Made by a program: the position numbers and the translations under genes. 64,000 nt of DNA from Cohnella rhizosphaerae (GTDB taxonomy: Bacteria; Bacillota; Bacilli; Paenibacillales; Paenibacillaceae), in contig NZ_JAPDIA010000009.1 of the NCBI RefSeq assembly GCF_029525575.1, forward strand, positions 124,001 through 188,000, given 5' to 3'. The notes under the pieces are model-generated. The model had not been told where the DNA came from. It searched no databases and was given only the letters and a program-made list of their open reading frames with translations. Positions 9,385 through 17,582 of this stretch are shown in pieces; position 1 is the first letter of the stretch, and each line of letters starts with the position of its first letter.

Positions 9385-10259
9385 CAGAAGTCACCCACTT
9401 TCTCGGACTTCGTCACGAACAGATAGAAGACGGTATACAGCATCAGGATGACAAGCATGATAACCCCGACCGAGGAAGCTGCGCCGTAATTGCCCGCGAG
9501 CAGTCGTTCGATGAGGAGGGAGGACAGCACGTTCGTGCTCCCTGCCGGTCCGCCGTTGGTCATGCCGTAAATGAGCGTCGGATCGTTGAAAATCCAGATT
9601 ACGCGAAGCAGCGTCGTGGCGATGATCGTCGGCATGATGTAAGGTAAGGTCACATTGAAAAACTTGCGGAACGCGTTCGCGCCGTCGATATCCGCCGCCT
9701 CGTACAGCTCGCCGGGCACCGATTGCAGCGCGGCCAGCAGCATGATGGCGAAGAAAGCGATGCCGTACCACACGTTCGCGACGATAACCGAGAACATCGC
9801 CCAGGACGGATCGGAGAGAAAGCCGATTCGATCGTGGATGAGGCCTGTTCTGAGCAGCAAGTCGTTGATAACGCCGTACTGGGAGTTAAACAACCACTTC
9901 CAGATCAGACCGATCAGGAATCCGGACAGCGCCCAGGAATAGAATACGAAGCCCTGATACACGCCTCTTCCGCGGAACTGCTTTTTCAGCATCAACGCAA
10001 GCGCGAGTCCGATCGCAAATTGAAAGATCAGCGAGAAAAAGACCCAATACACGCTGTTCTCCAGCGCGGACAGGAACTTGCCGTCCTTGAAGGCAGCTTC
10101 GAAGTTATCCAGCCCGACGAATTCGATGTTGTTCAGGTTGAACAGTTCGTAATGCTGGAAGGCCATAACGACGCCCCGCAAAAACGGGTAAAACGTGAAG
10201 ACTGCAAGCAGCAGAAAAGCGGGGAACAGACTAAACCATATAAATGTACGCTGTTTCAA
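9384..10259 (-). CDS. Sugar ABC transporter permease (MalF-like)
   Basis: CUT1 permease, 291 residues, with EAA loop EAADIDGANAFRKFFNVTLP. The N-terminal segment FSLFPAFLLLAVFTFYPFL is the first membrane helix. It lies about 90 bp after the binding-protein gene and overlaps the next permease by the TGATG arrangement. It is the second gene of the FadR-regulated operon. Confidence 0.93.
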   Translation of the reverse strand: MKQRTFIWFSLFPAFLLLAVFTFYPFLRGVVMAFQHYELFNLNNIEFVGLDNFEAAFKDGKFLSALENSVYWVFFSLIFQFAIGLALALMLKKQFRGRGVYQGFVFYSWALSGFLIGLIWKWLFNSQYGVINDLLLRTGLIHDRIGFLSDPSWAMFSVIVANVWYGIAFFAIMLLAALQSVPGELYEAADIDGANAFRKFFNVTLPYIMPTIIATTLLRVIWIFNDPTLIYGMTNGGPAGSTNVLSSLLIERLLAGNYGAASSVGVIMLVILMLYTVFYLFVTKSEKVGDF

Positions 10260-10352
10260 TTAGGAGTCACCGCCTTTAGATGCAGGGAACATGGCAGACA
10301 GCTTGCGCTGCCCGCCATATTCGCTTTTGTTTTACGCATTCATTGCCGTTTC

Positions 10353-11702
10353 TTATTTAGCCGCGTCAAGCTCTGCTTTGGCGTCGACCCAGAACTTGTC
10401 CCATTTGGCCAGCGTTTCTTCAACGGTTGCCTTGCCGAGCAGCATTTGTTGGCCGGTCTCCATGGACACCGTGCCGAACTTGCCGTTGGCCGGGTAGTTG
10501 AACGGAGCCTTGTAGCTGACGAACGTCTTGGCGTCGGCCGTCATATCCAGCAGCGTCTTGTAAGGACCGGATTTGAAAAACTCGTCTTCGGTGGCGGTGC
10601 TGTGAATCGGAATCGTGCCGTAGGTCTTGGACCATTCGACGTTTTGCTCGTTGGAGCTCAGGAATTCGATCAGCTTCCAGGCTGCTTCCTTCTTCGTGGA
10701 GAAGGAGGTGATGCCCCAGCCTGCGCCGCCGGAGTTGATCAGCGCTACGCCGCCAGGACCGACCGGCATCGGCGCCGTCGCCCAGGTTCCTTCTTCCATG
10801 CTGTCCTTCAGCGTGTTGATGACGTCCGGATCCTGCAGGAGGAAGGCGGTAACGCCGGAAGTGAAGGCTTGTACCTGTTCGGAGAAGCCCCAGCCGACGG
10901 AGTCGGCAGGCGAACCTTCCTTGAAGAGCTTGACGTACAGCTCAAGCGCTTGCTTGGCCGCGTCGGAAGAGTAGATCGACTTGCCGTTGTTGAGGAACAT
11001 GGCGTCGTTCGTGTTGACGTCCGCGCCGTTGTAGGCCAGAACCATCGCGTCCGGAACGCCGTTCGCGCCAGGACCGCCGCGGAACGAGAAGCCGTAGCGA
11101 TTTTTGGACTTGTCGGTCAGCTTGATCGAGGCGTTGACCAGATCTTCGTAGGTCTTAGGCACATCGATTCCCGCTTCTTTCAGCCAGTCGGCGCGGTAGA
11201 ACAATTGACGCTGGTACAGGCCGTTGGAAATGAAGTACAGCTTGTCGCCGATGCTGCCGACGTCGAGCGCCGTTTTCGTTACCGTGGAGAACTCGCTCCA
11301 GTTTTTCGTGTACGCGTTAAGCGGCTCCAGATAGCCGTTGTTGACGAATTCCGCTACGTTGAGGTCGCGCGCCTCGACGATGTCGATATCTTCCTTGGCG
11401 GAGAGCATCGTGCGGATCTTGTTGTCCGCTTGGTCGAACGGAGGCGAGATTAACTCGACATCGATATTGGAATTGGCTTTCTTGAATGCGTCGATCATTT
11501 TTTGGAGCTCTGCCGTGCGGGTGTCCGAGGTCAAGCTTTCGATCATGCGGAGCTTAACCTTTTCTCCGCCGGACGCATTGCCCGCCGAAGCGCCGGACGA
11601 ATTTTTGTTGTCGTTGCCGCCGCAAGCGGACAGCACCAGAGCGAGCGCAACCGAAGATACCGCCAACTTTGAAATCGTTTTCATTCCATCTTGTGTAAAC
11701 AT
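10353..11702 (-). CDS. Sugar ABC transporter substrate-binding lipoprotein
   Basis: Extracellular CUT1 solute-binding protein of 449 residues with lipobox LVLSACGG, so it is anchored to the outer face of the membrane. It has the usual binding-protein body (KLRMIESLTSDTRTAELQKM, VPKTYEDLVNASIKLTD, GGAGWGITSFSTKKEAAWKL). The start is ATG 11702, six bases after GGAGGGG, in preference to the internal ATG six codons later. First gene of its operon; a perfect -35 box and a FadR-type operator lie just upstream. Substrate unknown. Confidence 0.92.
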   Translation of the reverse strand: MFTQDGMKTISKLAVSSVALALVLSACGGNDNKNSSGASAGNASGGEKVKLRMIESLTSDTRTAELQKMIDAFKKANSNIDVELISPPFDQADNKIRTMLSAKEDIDIVEARDLNVAEFVNNGYLEPLNAYTKNWSEFSTVTKTALDVGSIGDKLYFISNGLYQRQLFYRADWLKEAGIDVPKTYEDLVNASIKLTDKSKNRYGFSFRGGPGANGVPDAMVLAYNGADVNTNDAMFLNNGKSIYSSDAAKQALELYVKLFKEGSPADSVGWGFSEQVQAFTSGVTAFLLQDPDVINTLKDSMEEGTWATAPMPVGPGGVALINSGGAGWGITSFSTKKEAAWKLIEFLSSNEQNVEWSKTYGTIPIHSTATEDEFFKSGPYKTLLDMTADAKTFVSYKAPFNYPANGKFGTVSMETGQQMLLGKATVEETLAKWDKFWVDAKAELDAAK

Positions 11703-11765
11703 TTAATTCCCCTCCTTCTATGGATATCATACCGGCAGGCTAGCTATCTCACTATCTAACTATCA

Positions 11766-11780
11766 ACCTGTATGATAGGT
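11766..11780 (-). promoter_or_regulatory. FadR/GntR-type operator in the ABC operon promoter
   Basis: ACCTGTATGATAGGT, a 15-bp palindrome immediately downstream of the predicted -10. It differs by one base from the site upstream of the neighbouring GntR gene, which identifies that regulator as the likely ligand. The position fits repression. Confidence 0.75.
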
Positions 11781-11783
11781 ATA

Positions 11784-11812
11784 ATGGTATGTGTAGACCT
11801 ATTTTTTGTCAA
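11784..11812 (-). promoter_or_regulatory. SigA-type promoter of the substrate-binding protein operon
   Basis: On the minus strand, TTGACA (11812-11807) is followed after 17 bp by TACCAT (11789-11784). The -35 is perfect and the -10 matches 4 of 6. The operator abuts the -10. Confidence 0.6.
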
Positions 11813-11886
11813 CCATTTTGTTACCTGGGTGTTAATAATTCTTACAATAAATTTTTAAATCGCATACGAACACAGGACCTGCGGCT

Positions 11887-12570
11887 TTAAATTTCGTAAT
11901 TTTTAATAATTTCTTCCAGAGAGTCCATTAACTTATTGAATTCGGTTAGCGCGGCGCGTACGTCGTGGGCCGCGATGGCCTCGAACATCGTAAAGTGAAA
12001 AGGGTAGGTCGCGTCGAACAATCCCGTGTTCCCGAGCGGTCTGTCGAAAAATTTATTGTAAAGAGCGGAAAAAGATTCTAAAACGCTTTCTAAAATCGGA
12101 TTCGCAGCCGCCTTATTGACGAGTTGATGAAAGGTAAAATCGATTTTGGACGTGCTTTCGCCTTTTTCCTTTAATCTGCGGTATTCGTTCAGGCACGCCT
12201 CGATTTCTTTGATCTGCTTCGGCGTAATACGCTTCGCCGCCAATTCGATCGCCTTGCCTTCGAGCGCGCGGCGGACATCGAGGGTCGCGAGCAGCGAATT
12301 GCGCTCCACTTCGATTTTAATTTTCCCCGAGAAACGGAAAGTATCCATGTCTCTTACGAAAACGCCTTTTCCGTTCTCGATGCGGACCACTTCGTTCGCT
12401 TCGAGGTAACGCAGCGCTTCGCGGAGCGAAGAGCGTCCGACGCCGAACATTTCCGTCAATCGCTCCACCGAAGGGAGCTTGTCGCCTTCCTTCAGCTCTT
12501 TCTCCTGAATATAATTTTGCAGCTCCTCCGAGACCTGCTCATACAGATGGATTTTCTGTATTTTTTTCAT
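11887..12570 (-). CDS. FadR-family (GntR) transcriptional regulator
   Basis: 227 residues. The N-terminal winged helix has the GntR signature (GDKLPSVERLTEMFGVGRSS then REALRYLEANEVV, ending GVFV), residues about 8-75. A C-terminal all-helical FCD domain follows (TLDVRRALEGKAIELAA, FHQLVNKAA, FHFTMFEAI); its His and Asp residues usually bind metal and a small acid or sugar-acid effector. It lies upstream of the sugar ABC operon in the same direction, and both have the same palindrome in their promoters. I infer it represses the operon and itself. Confidence 0.92.
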   Translation of the reverse strand: MKKIQKIHLYEQVSEELQNYIQEKELKEGDKLPSVERLTEMFGVGRSSLREALRYLEANEVVRIENGKGVFVRDMDTFRFSGKIKIEVERNSLLATLDVRRALEGKAIELAAKRITPKQIKEIEACLNEYRRLKEKGESTSKIDFTFHQLVNKAAANPILESVLESFSALYNKFFDRPLGNTGLFDATYPFHFTMFEAIAAHDVRAALTEFNKLMDSLEEIIKNYEI

Positions 12571-12593
12571 GAACCTTTCCTTCTTCCCTATTC

Positions 12594-12608
12594 ACCTATC
12601 AGACAGGT
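12594..12608 (-). promoter_or_regulatory. FadR/GntR-type operator in front of the regulator gene
   Basis: Minus strand ACCTGTCTGATAGGT, 14 of 15 bases identical to the operator at 11766-11780. It is located 24 bp upstream of the regulator's start, consistent with autoregulation. Confidence 0.75.
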
Positions 12609-12742
12609 CAATCATAGTTAAAAGACCGTTTAATGTCAATGGAAAATTGGATGCCGAGCATCGTTACGAAAAGGGATGCCGGCTACGAAACTGGATCGGG
12701 GTCATGCCTTCCGCGCGCCGGAAGCAGGAGCTGAAAACGACA

Positions 12743-12799
12743 ACGAACCAGCGGCAATCCCGAACTTTGCTTTTCAGTCCGGGTATGCCGCTGGTTCGT
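12743..12799 (-). terminator. Long hairpin, probable terminator of the envelope operon
   Basis: ACGAACCAGCGGCA plus CCCG pairs with CGGG plus TGCCGCTGGTTCGT, giving an 18-bp stem with one 2-base internal mismatch. On the minus strand it is followed by TTGTCGTTTT. It sits about 50 bp past the K+ channel stop. Confidence 0.65.
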
Positions 12800-12850
12800 C
12801 GCGAGCCATTCTCAGGGTCGTAACCCTCGTCTTTGAAAAAGGCGTTGCTC

Positions 12851-13877
12851 TTAGACGCCCGGCTTGCCCGCAATCGCGCGATACGTCGTTTCGTCGGCGA
12901 CGATATACAGCTTTGCGCCGGCCGGAATCGGTTCGCTTCGTTTGCGATTGATGCCGAGATCGCCCCTGTCGGCGATCAAGGTCGCGCCGCGTTCCAGCAG
13001 ATCGTTGAAGGCGTCCCCGTACGTTCGCCATTCGGGCCGGACGGGCACTTCGTAAATATCGTCTCCGTGCCGGCGGCTGAGCAGCTGGTTGAAAATGTCG
13101 GCGTTGCCCTCTTTCATGGCTGCCCGCGCGGCCAGCCGCGAGATCGCGTCATAGGAGAGGACGAACTCGTTGACATTGATGTAGCGGAAGTTATGTACGT
13201 TTTTTTCCAGGATGATCTCCACGGTCGTATGGATATCGGGCGCGATTCGCTCCAGGCTCGAGGCGATGAGGAGCGTCTTGCCGTCGGCCAGCGCCGCCTC
13301 TTCGATCCGCGCGTCCGCGAAGACGATGGCTGCGCGCGCACGTAGGAGTCCGGCCTCTTCGAGCGTCTCCTCGGCGGAGGCGTCCCCGCAGATGAAGTGG
13401 ACATTGCTGTGCCGCTGCATCGGGTGCCGATCGATCTCGTCGATGATGACGATATGCGCATCGGGCAGCCTGGCCAGAATCTCCTCTACGGCATACTGCG
13501 CCTTTTTTGCCCCAATTAATGACGATAAAGTGATCATTGCCTTGAAAGCGCAACAGGCCGGCCTCCCTCTGCCGTTGAATGAAAGCGATCGAATCGAGCA
13601 CTTTGCCGATCAGGACGCTCAGCAAGCCGATGCCGAAGATGTACAGGAAGATCGTCAGCATTTTGCCTAGCGCCGTCTTCGCGTAATAATCGCCGTAACC
13701 CACCGTGGACATCGTCGTCAGCACCCAATACAGCGCATTGAACCAGTTGCGGAACGTGCCCGGCTCCAGCAAGAAGGCGGCCGAAGCGCTGAAGACAATA
13801 AAAGCGGCCGCCGTTAAAGCAATGGACGTATTTTTGAAGCGCATCGTCCTGACCAGCAATCTTAGGAAAAAGTGCAT
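12851..13877 (-). CDS. Potassium channel with C-terminal RCK (TrkA-N) domain, frameshifted
   Basis: Ion channel subunit with two TM helices around a pore loop carrying the K+ filter TMSTVGYGDYY (near residue 60). A cytoplasmic Rossmann RCK domain follows (HFIVINWGKKAQYAVEEIL, HIVIIDEIDRHPM) and then a TrkA-C-like part. It resembles Bacillus YugO. A T6 run at 13503-13508 (plus strand) breaks the frame; dropping one base joins NWGKKA to QYAVEEIL. The start is ATG 13877 with GAGGAG upstream. Last gene of a compact minus-strand operon with DUF350, a lipoprotein and an ATP-grasp ligase. Confidence 0.88.
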
Positions 13878-13934
13878 GCGGACTCCTCATTCTTAACGCG
13901 GGATCGATTCGTGCGTCATGCTGCGAACAGGCGG

Positions 13935-14327
13935 CTAAACGATCAGGCTGCTGACCGCGAAGCTGGTCCCCAAAAAGACGCAGCAGAGTAAAATGCCGAT
14001 CGCCAGGTTGCCCTGCTGCAGATGCTCGGAGATCTTCAGCTTCGGCGTCGCAAGTTCGAAGATCCAATAGGAGGCGACCAGACAGACGTAACCGACCGCA
14101 AACCAGAGCATCATATCCCAGATCGTCGAATTCGTGTACGCGGACACGCCGAGGATGATGGCCGTGCCCAGAAATTTGCCTCCGAACGCCAAACCGACGG
14201 CCGCGTTGCCCCGGCGCAGCTCTTCCATATCCTTGAACGGCGTCATCCAGCTGAAGATCAGCATGCCGAGCAGCTGCAGAACGATCATAACGATCACGCT
14301 GACGATAACATTGGTGACGACAACCAT
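13935..14327 (-). CDS. DUF350 membrane protein (YjfL-like)
   Basis: About 130 residues with four predicted TM helices in two similar halves, as in DUF350. It has the motif RRGNAAVGLAFGGKFLG and its echo LQQGNLAIGILLCCVFLGTS. I start it at ATG 14327, because that ATG overlaps the lipoprotein stop (TAATG) and has AGGGGG eight bases upstream; a GTG at 14336 is also in frame. Function is unknown. The family recurs beside GSP-synthase-like ATP-grasp genes (E. coli yjfL with yjfC). Confidence 0.9.
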   Translation of the reverse strand: MVVVTNVIVSVIVMIVLQLLGMLIFSWMTPFKDMEELRRGNAAVGLAFGGKFLGTAIILGVSAYTNSTIWDMMLWFAVGYVCLVASYWIFELATPKLKISEHLQQGNLAIGILLCCVFLGTSFAVSSLIV

Positions 14328-15001
14328 TACGCCCACCCCCTGAATTTTGCGTATGCCAAATCGTAATCGGCAAAATCGTGAACCTCTTCGACCATGATGG
14401 GCACCTTTTTCAAGCTTTTGAGCCGATTAAAGCGCTCGTCGTCGATCGGCTGCTTGAGCTGGTTCCCCGAGGGCAGCGTGAGCACGGCGAAGTTTCGCGC
14501 TTTTCCTTGATACGACGTCTTGTATACGCCGACCAAAGTCACCGTCGTCTTCAGCGAGACCTTCAGTTCCGCGATGTCCGCCTTCGCCGCGCTCTCTTTG
14601 GTATAGGACTTGATGGGCGTCCAGGCGGACAGCTTGACCTCGCTGCGGCCGCTGTCGTTGGTCTTCATGTCGGCGCTCATATATTGCAGCGTCCAAATCT
14701 TGTCGCCTGTCGCATAATTGCCGTCATTGGGCAGCAGCGCATTGTCCGGCAAGATCGTCATGTCGCTGCCGATCAGATCGCCCACCGTTCCCTCTACCAG
14801 CTTGTAATCCCAAGGGATCCGGGTCGCATCGCCCGATACGGCGGCGGTCGCCGAGTTTTTGAAAACGGAGGGCTGGTCGCTTCCGCAGCCGCCGAGAAGT
14901 AGCGGCACGAGCAGCGCGAGCCCCGCCAGGACGGGGAATTTGCGTCGGGCGCGAGTCGGCTTGCGCCTTGGCACAGGCCGGTCTGAATGTCGATCGGTCA
15001 T
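14327..15001 (-). CDS. Lipoprotein of unknown function
   Basis: 224 residues starting MTDRHSDRPVP. The basic N-terminus leads into a hydrophobic segment and a lipobox (LVPLLLGGCGS), so it is probably attached to the outer membrane face. The mature part is mixed alpha/beta and I do not recognise it. The start codon overlaps the stop of the ATP-grasp gene (ATGA) and its stop overlaps the DUF350 start (TAATG), so the three proteins should be made together. It may occupy the place of the lipoproteins found with yjfL/yjfC in E. coli. Confidence 0.85.
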   Translation of the reverse strand: MTDRHSDRPVPRRKPTRARRKFPVLAGLALLVPLLLGGCGSDQPSVFKNSATAAVSGDATRIPWDYKLVEGTVGDLIGSDMTILPDNALLPNDGNYATGDKIWTLQYMSADMKTNDSGRSEVKLSAWTPIKSYTKESAAKADIAELKVSLKTTVTLVGVYKTSYQGKARNFAVLTLPSGNQLKQPIDDERFNRLKSLKKVPIMVEEVHDFADYDLAYAKFRGWA

Positions 15002-16200
15002 CAAGACTCCTTCACTCCTATAGGGATAAAATGACTCGTATTGCCTGTAATCAGACCGCCTGCCCGCCCGAGCAAGCCGCACGGCTCTCCGTTCAGCATG
15101 AACATGCCCGTCAGCAGACGGAACTCGCCCGCGGCGGTTCGAATGGACGCCAACTCGGCTCTTTTCTGGTATACAAGCGGGAACATGGCACTCGTATCGA
15201 AGCCGTCTTCGTCCGCCAGCTCGAGCTCTCCCCGCTCGTCATACAGGCGGACGGAGCCGCCTTCGCGGCCGAACATGGACTTGGAGACGAAGCTGTCTTC
15301 CAGCACGGGCGAGTTGTAGGTCGGAAGCATGTACCGTTCGATGGCTTCCCGTTCTTCTTCGTCGAACAGCAGCCCCAGCTCGAACAGTCCCCACGCGGCG
15401 GCCTGTAGTCCTTTGGATTGCAGAATGATGCTGTGCGGCCCGTTGAACAGCGCCAGATTGCCGCTGTCGATCGCATAGAGCAGCGCTTCCCCGCCGTCGT
15501 CGAAGGCCAGCCACTCCTTGGGGTACAGGGCGAACATGCGCCGGATCGGCAAGCCTTCGCCATCCTTGAGCACGCCGTCCTCCACCCATAGCTCCAGACA
15601 ATCGACGCAGCGGGCGTCCAGCCCGCCGTGGCGCACTAGCGCCTCGATGGTCCCCGAATCTTCCAGATGCTCGCCGTAGGCTATGCAGGCCGCCGCTTCC
15701 GGGCGTTCGACCGCCCAGGCGGCGGCGACCTTGGCGGCCATCGCCTCGTTCGGAGAGGCGATCCCCGCTTCCCGGCAGAGCCAAGGCGTCGCTACGGCCG
15801 CTTCGACGTAGCCGGTGGGCGTATCGGCGTTCAGCTCCAGCAGCTTGATCGCGCCGTCGTCGCCGATCGCGAAGTCGAAGCGCGCGTACCGGCTGATCAG
15901 CCCTTCGGACGGCAGGGGCAGCAGATCGAGCGTGTCCCACAATAGGTCGGGAATGCCGAGCAGCTCGTAAAATTCATGCTTCCCGGCAACGAAGCGGACC
16001 GTCTTGTCCAGGATGCGCCACAGCGCCTTCGAAGCTTGTACTAGCTCGGCGTAGAGCTCGGGCGGCATCGCGACGATCTGATCGAGCCAATATTCCTCTT
16101 CCTCGAGATCCGCCCATGCGAACCCGAGCGCTTCAAGCTGCGCGACGCGCGCGGCGCGGTCGCCATGCGGAGTCCCCCGCACCTCGAATACGGAACTCAT
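15001..16200 (-). CDS. Glutathionylspermidine-synthase-like ATP-grasp ligase (YgiC/YjfC family)
   Basis: 399 residues matching the C-terminal amide synthase of glutathionylspermidine synthase. RYARFDFAIGDDGAIKLLEL leads into NADTPTGYVEA; then NGPHSIILQSKGLQAAAWGL, then LPTYNSPVLEDSFVSKSMFG. These are the ATP/Mg and substrate residues of this ATP-grasp clan. No amidase (CHAP) domain is present, as in YgiC and YjfC. These proteins are predicted to form an amide bond between a carboxylate and an amine, possibly on a peptide or protein; the real substrate is unknown. Its start overlaps the stop of the secreted Ser/Gly-tail protein (ATGA), a natural candidate partner. Confidence 0.9.
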   Translation of the reverse strand: MSSVFEVRGTPHGDRAARVAQLEALGFAWADLEEEEYWLDQIVAMPPELYAELVQASKALWRILDKTVRFVAGKHEFYELLGIPDLLWDTLDLLPLPSEGLISRYARFDFAIGDDGAIKLLELNADTPTGYVEAAVATPWLCREAGIASPNEAMAAKVAAAWAVERPEAAACIAYGEHLEDSGTIEALVRHGGLDARCVDCLELWVEDGVLKDGEGLPIRRMFALYPKEWLAFDDGGEALLYAIDSGNLALFNGPHSIILQSKGLQAAAWGLFELGLLFDEEEREAIERYMLPTYNSPVLEDSFVSKSMFGREGGSVRLYDERGELELADEDGFDTSAMFPLVYQKRAELASIRTAAGEFRLLTGMFMLNGEPCGLLGRAGGLITGNTSHFIPIGVKES

Positions 16201-16982
16201 CCGCCGAAGCCGCCCGAGGAGGAACGGGAGCTCTTGGAGCTCGATTTTGAAGATCCGAAGACGGATTTTTTCGAGCTGCCGGACGACGAGCTGCTGAAGC
16301 CGCTGGATTTGCTCCCGATCCCGCCGGGTTTGGAGGAGGAGGAGCGGCGGGTGACCGTCCCGCTCTTGTCGACGGATTTCGGTCGCACGGAGGACCCGAC
16401 CACGGGTTTGCTCTGGAAGCTGTCGGCCGTATATTTCTTCGCTTTGTAAGGCTTGCTGGTACCCGCATAATAGGTCGTATGGGAGTTATACCAGGATGAC
16501 GTGGAGTAGGACGCGCCGTTATTAAAGAGAAGATGGTATAAGATCAAATCGTCCCAGCCGAGGCCTGAACCGTAGTGGTTATTGACGACGACGGTGCCGC
16601 TCCCGCTTTGTACGGCGTTGCCTGCGCCGGCTGTCGGCGCGGCATCGCACGGAACGGCCGGGGTCTGCGCGCTTTTGTTGTCGGCGTTGTCTTGGACGCA
16701 ATCGTCTTCGCCGGGCGCCAGCGGGATATTCCAATCCACCGCCGGGTCGAAGTAGGCTTTGACTTCCTCGGACGACCAGGACACCAGCTGAGGCTGCTCG
16801 GCCGAGGAGGCGCTCGGCGACGCGGCCGCTGCGTACGCGGCGGGTCCGATCGCAGCGTTGGCCAGCAGCGCGATGCCCAGCGAAGTGGACAGCGTGCGCA
16901 GCGGCCTGCTGTCCTTCGATAATAGCTTAGGTTTGACCGGCTCGTCCGGTCCATGCTCGGGTTTCAACCGCTTTTCCTCCAA
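16197..16982 (-). CDS. Secreted YgiB-like protein with Ser/Gly-rich tail
   Basis: 261 residues. The basic N-terminus is followed by a hydrophobic segment ending GPAAYAAAA (signal peptide or anchor). A short region has two Cys residues (EDDCVQD and AVPCDAA), then Asn/Tyr/Ser-rich sequence, then a roughly 60-residue Ser/Gly/Lys tail ending SSSGGFGG. A low-complexity tail with C-terminal Gly residues next to a YgiC-type ATP-grasp gene is the arrangement of E. coli ygiB-ygiC (DUF1190). I infer functional equivalence; direct homology is not certain. The tail may be the ligase substrate. Confidence 0.72.
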   Translation of the reverse strand: MEEKRLKPEHGPDEPVKPKLLSKDSRPLRTLSTSLGIALLANAAIGPAAYAAAASPSASSAEQPQLVSWSSEEVKAYFDPAVDWNIPLAPGEDDCVQDNADNKSAQTPAVPCDAAPTAGAGNAVQSGSGTVVVNNHYGSGLGWDDLILYHLLFNNGASYSTSSWYNSHTTYYAGTSKPYKAKKYTADSFQSKPVVGSSVRPKSVDKSGTVTRRSSSSKPGGIGSKSSGFSSSSSGSSKKSVFGSSKSSSKSSRSSSGGFGG

Positions 16983-16994
16983 TCGGTCTATCGA

Positions 16995-17210
16995 TCAAGC
17001 GTTTTCCGTCGGCGTCACGAGAATCTCCAGCTTGCCGGTGTCGAGATTCAGCCGGCCTTCCTCGGTCTCGTATTCCTGCCCGGAGATGGTGATGAAGTTG
17101 ACGTGCTCGAGCGAAGCGATCATATTCAGCGTCCATGCGCGTTCATCGACGACAACCAGACTGTCGTCCAAGTCTTTCTTATATAAAATGACGGCTATTC
17201 CGTTGTCCAA
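16995..17210 (-). CDS. Small protein of unknown function, first gene of the envelope operon
   Basis: About 71 residues (MDNGIAVILYKKDLDDSLVV...), acidic, probably cytosolic beta-rich. I choose TTG 17210 because GAAAGGG lies eight bases upstream; the in-frame GTG at 17219 has no usable ribosome site. It lies 12 bp before the YgiB-like gene on the same strand. Not recognised. Confidence 0.6.
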   Translation of the reverse strand: MDNGIAVILYKKDLDDSLVVVDERAWTLNMIASLEHVNFITISGQEYETEEGRLNLDTGKLEILVTPTENA

Positions 17211-17250
17211 CGGCCGCACCCTTTCCAGTTTGAATTCTCTTCCAACAATT

Positions 17251-17280
17251 ACAGTAAGCGAGCGCCTGAAGAATTGTCAA
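17251..17280 (-). promoter_or_regulatory. Candidate promoter of the envelope operon
   Basis: Minus-strand TTGACA (17280-17275), 18 bp, then TACTGT (17256-17251). The -35 is perfect and the -10 weak. It overlaps the end of the EAL remnant. Confidence 0.35.
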
Positions 17281-17582
17281 TACATGTTGAAAAATAGCAA
17301 AACGGCGGCGGACGTCGGGCAAGATGCCTCACGGCGCCAGCGCAAGCGATCCGGCTGCAGCGATCCCGGGATCTCTTCCGCGGGCATCGGCTGGCTGCAG
17401 TAGTAGCCTTGTACGTTGAAGCAGCCAAGCTCCTTCAGGAGACGAATCAGCTCCTCGTTCTCCACGCCTTCGGCGACGATATCGAGCTTCAGCTGCCTCG
17501 CCATGGCGACGATCATCTCGGCGATCGCGCGGCTGTCCGGATCGGTCGTGAACTTGCGGATGAAGGAGCGGTCGATCTGTTC
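17277..17582 (-). pseudogene. C-terminal remnant of an EAL domain
   Basis: Out of frame with the GGDEF protein, the sequence reads IDRSFIRKFTTDPDSRAIAE followed by VAMARQLKLDIVAEGVENEE and NVQGYYCSQPMP, the last third of an EAL phosphodiesterase domain. The first 165-175 residues, including the EAL motif and most metal ligands, are missing. The junction is near 17580, directly after the residues that normally open the domain (QITLEN). It cannot be catalytic. Confidence 0.85.

Noticed and set aside
9723..11453. 576-codon plus-strand frame
   Set aside because: Antisense to a permease and a binding-protein gene.
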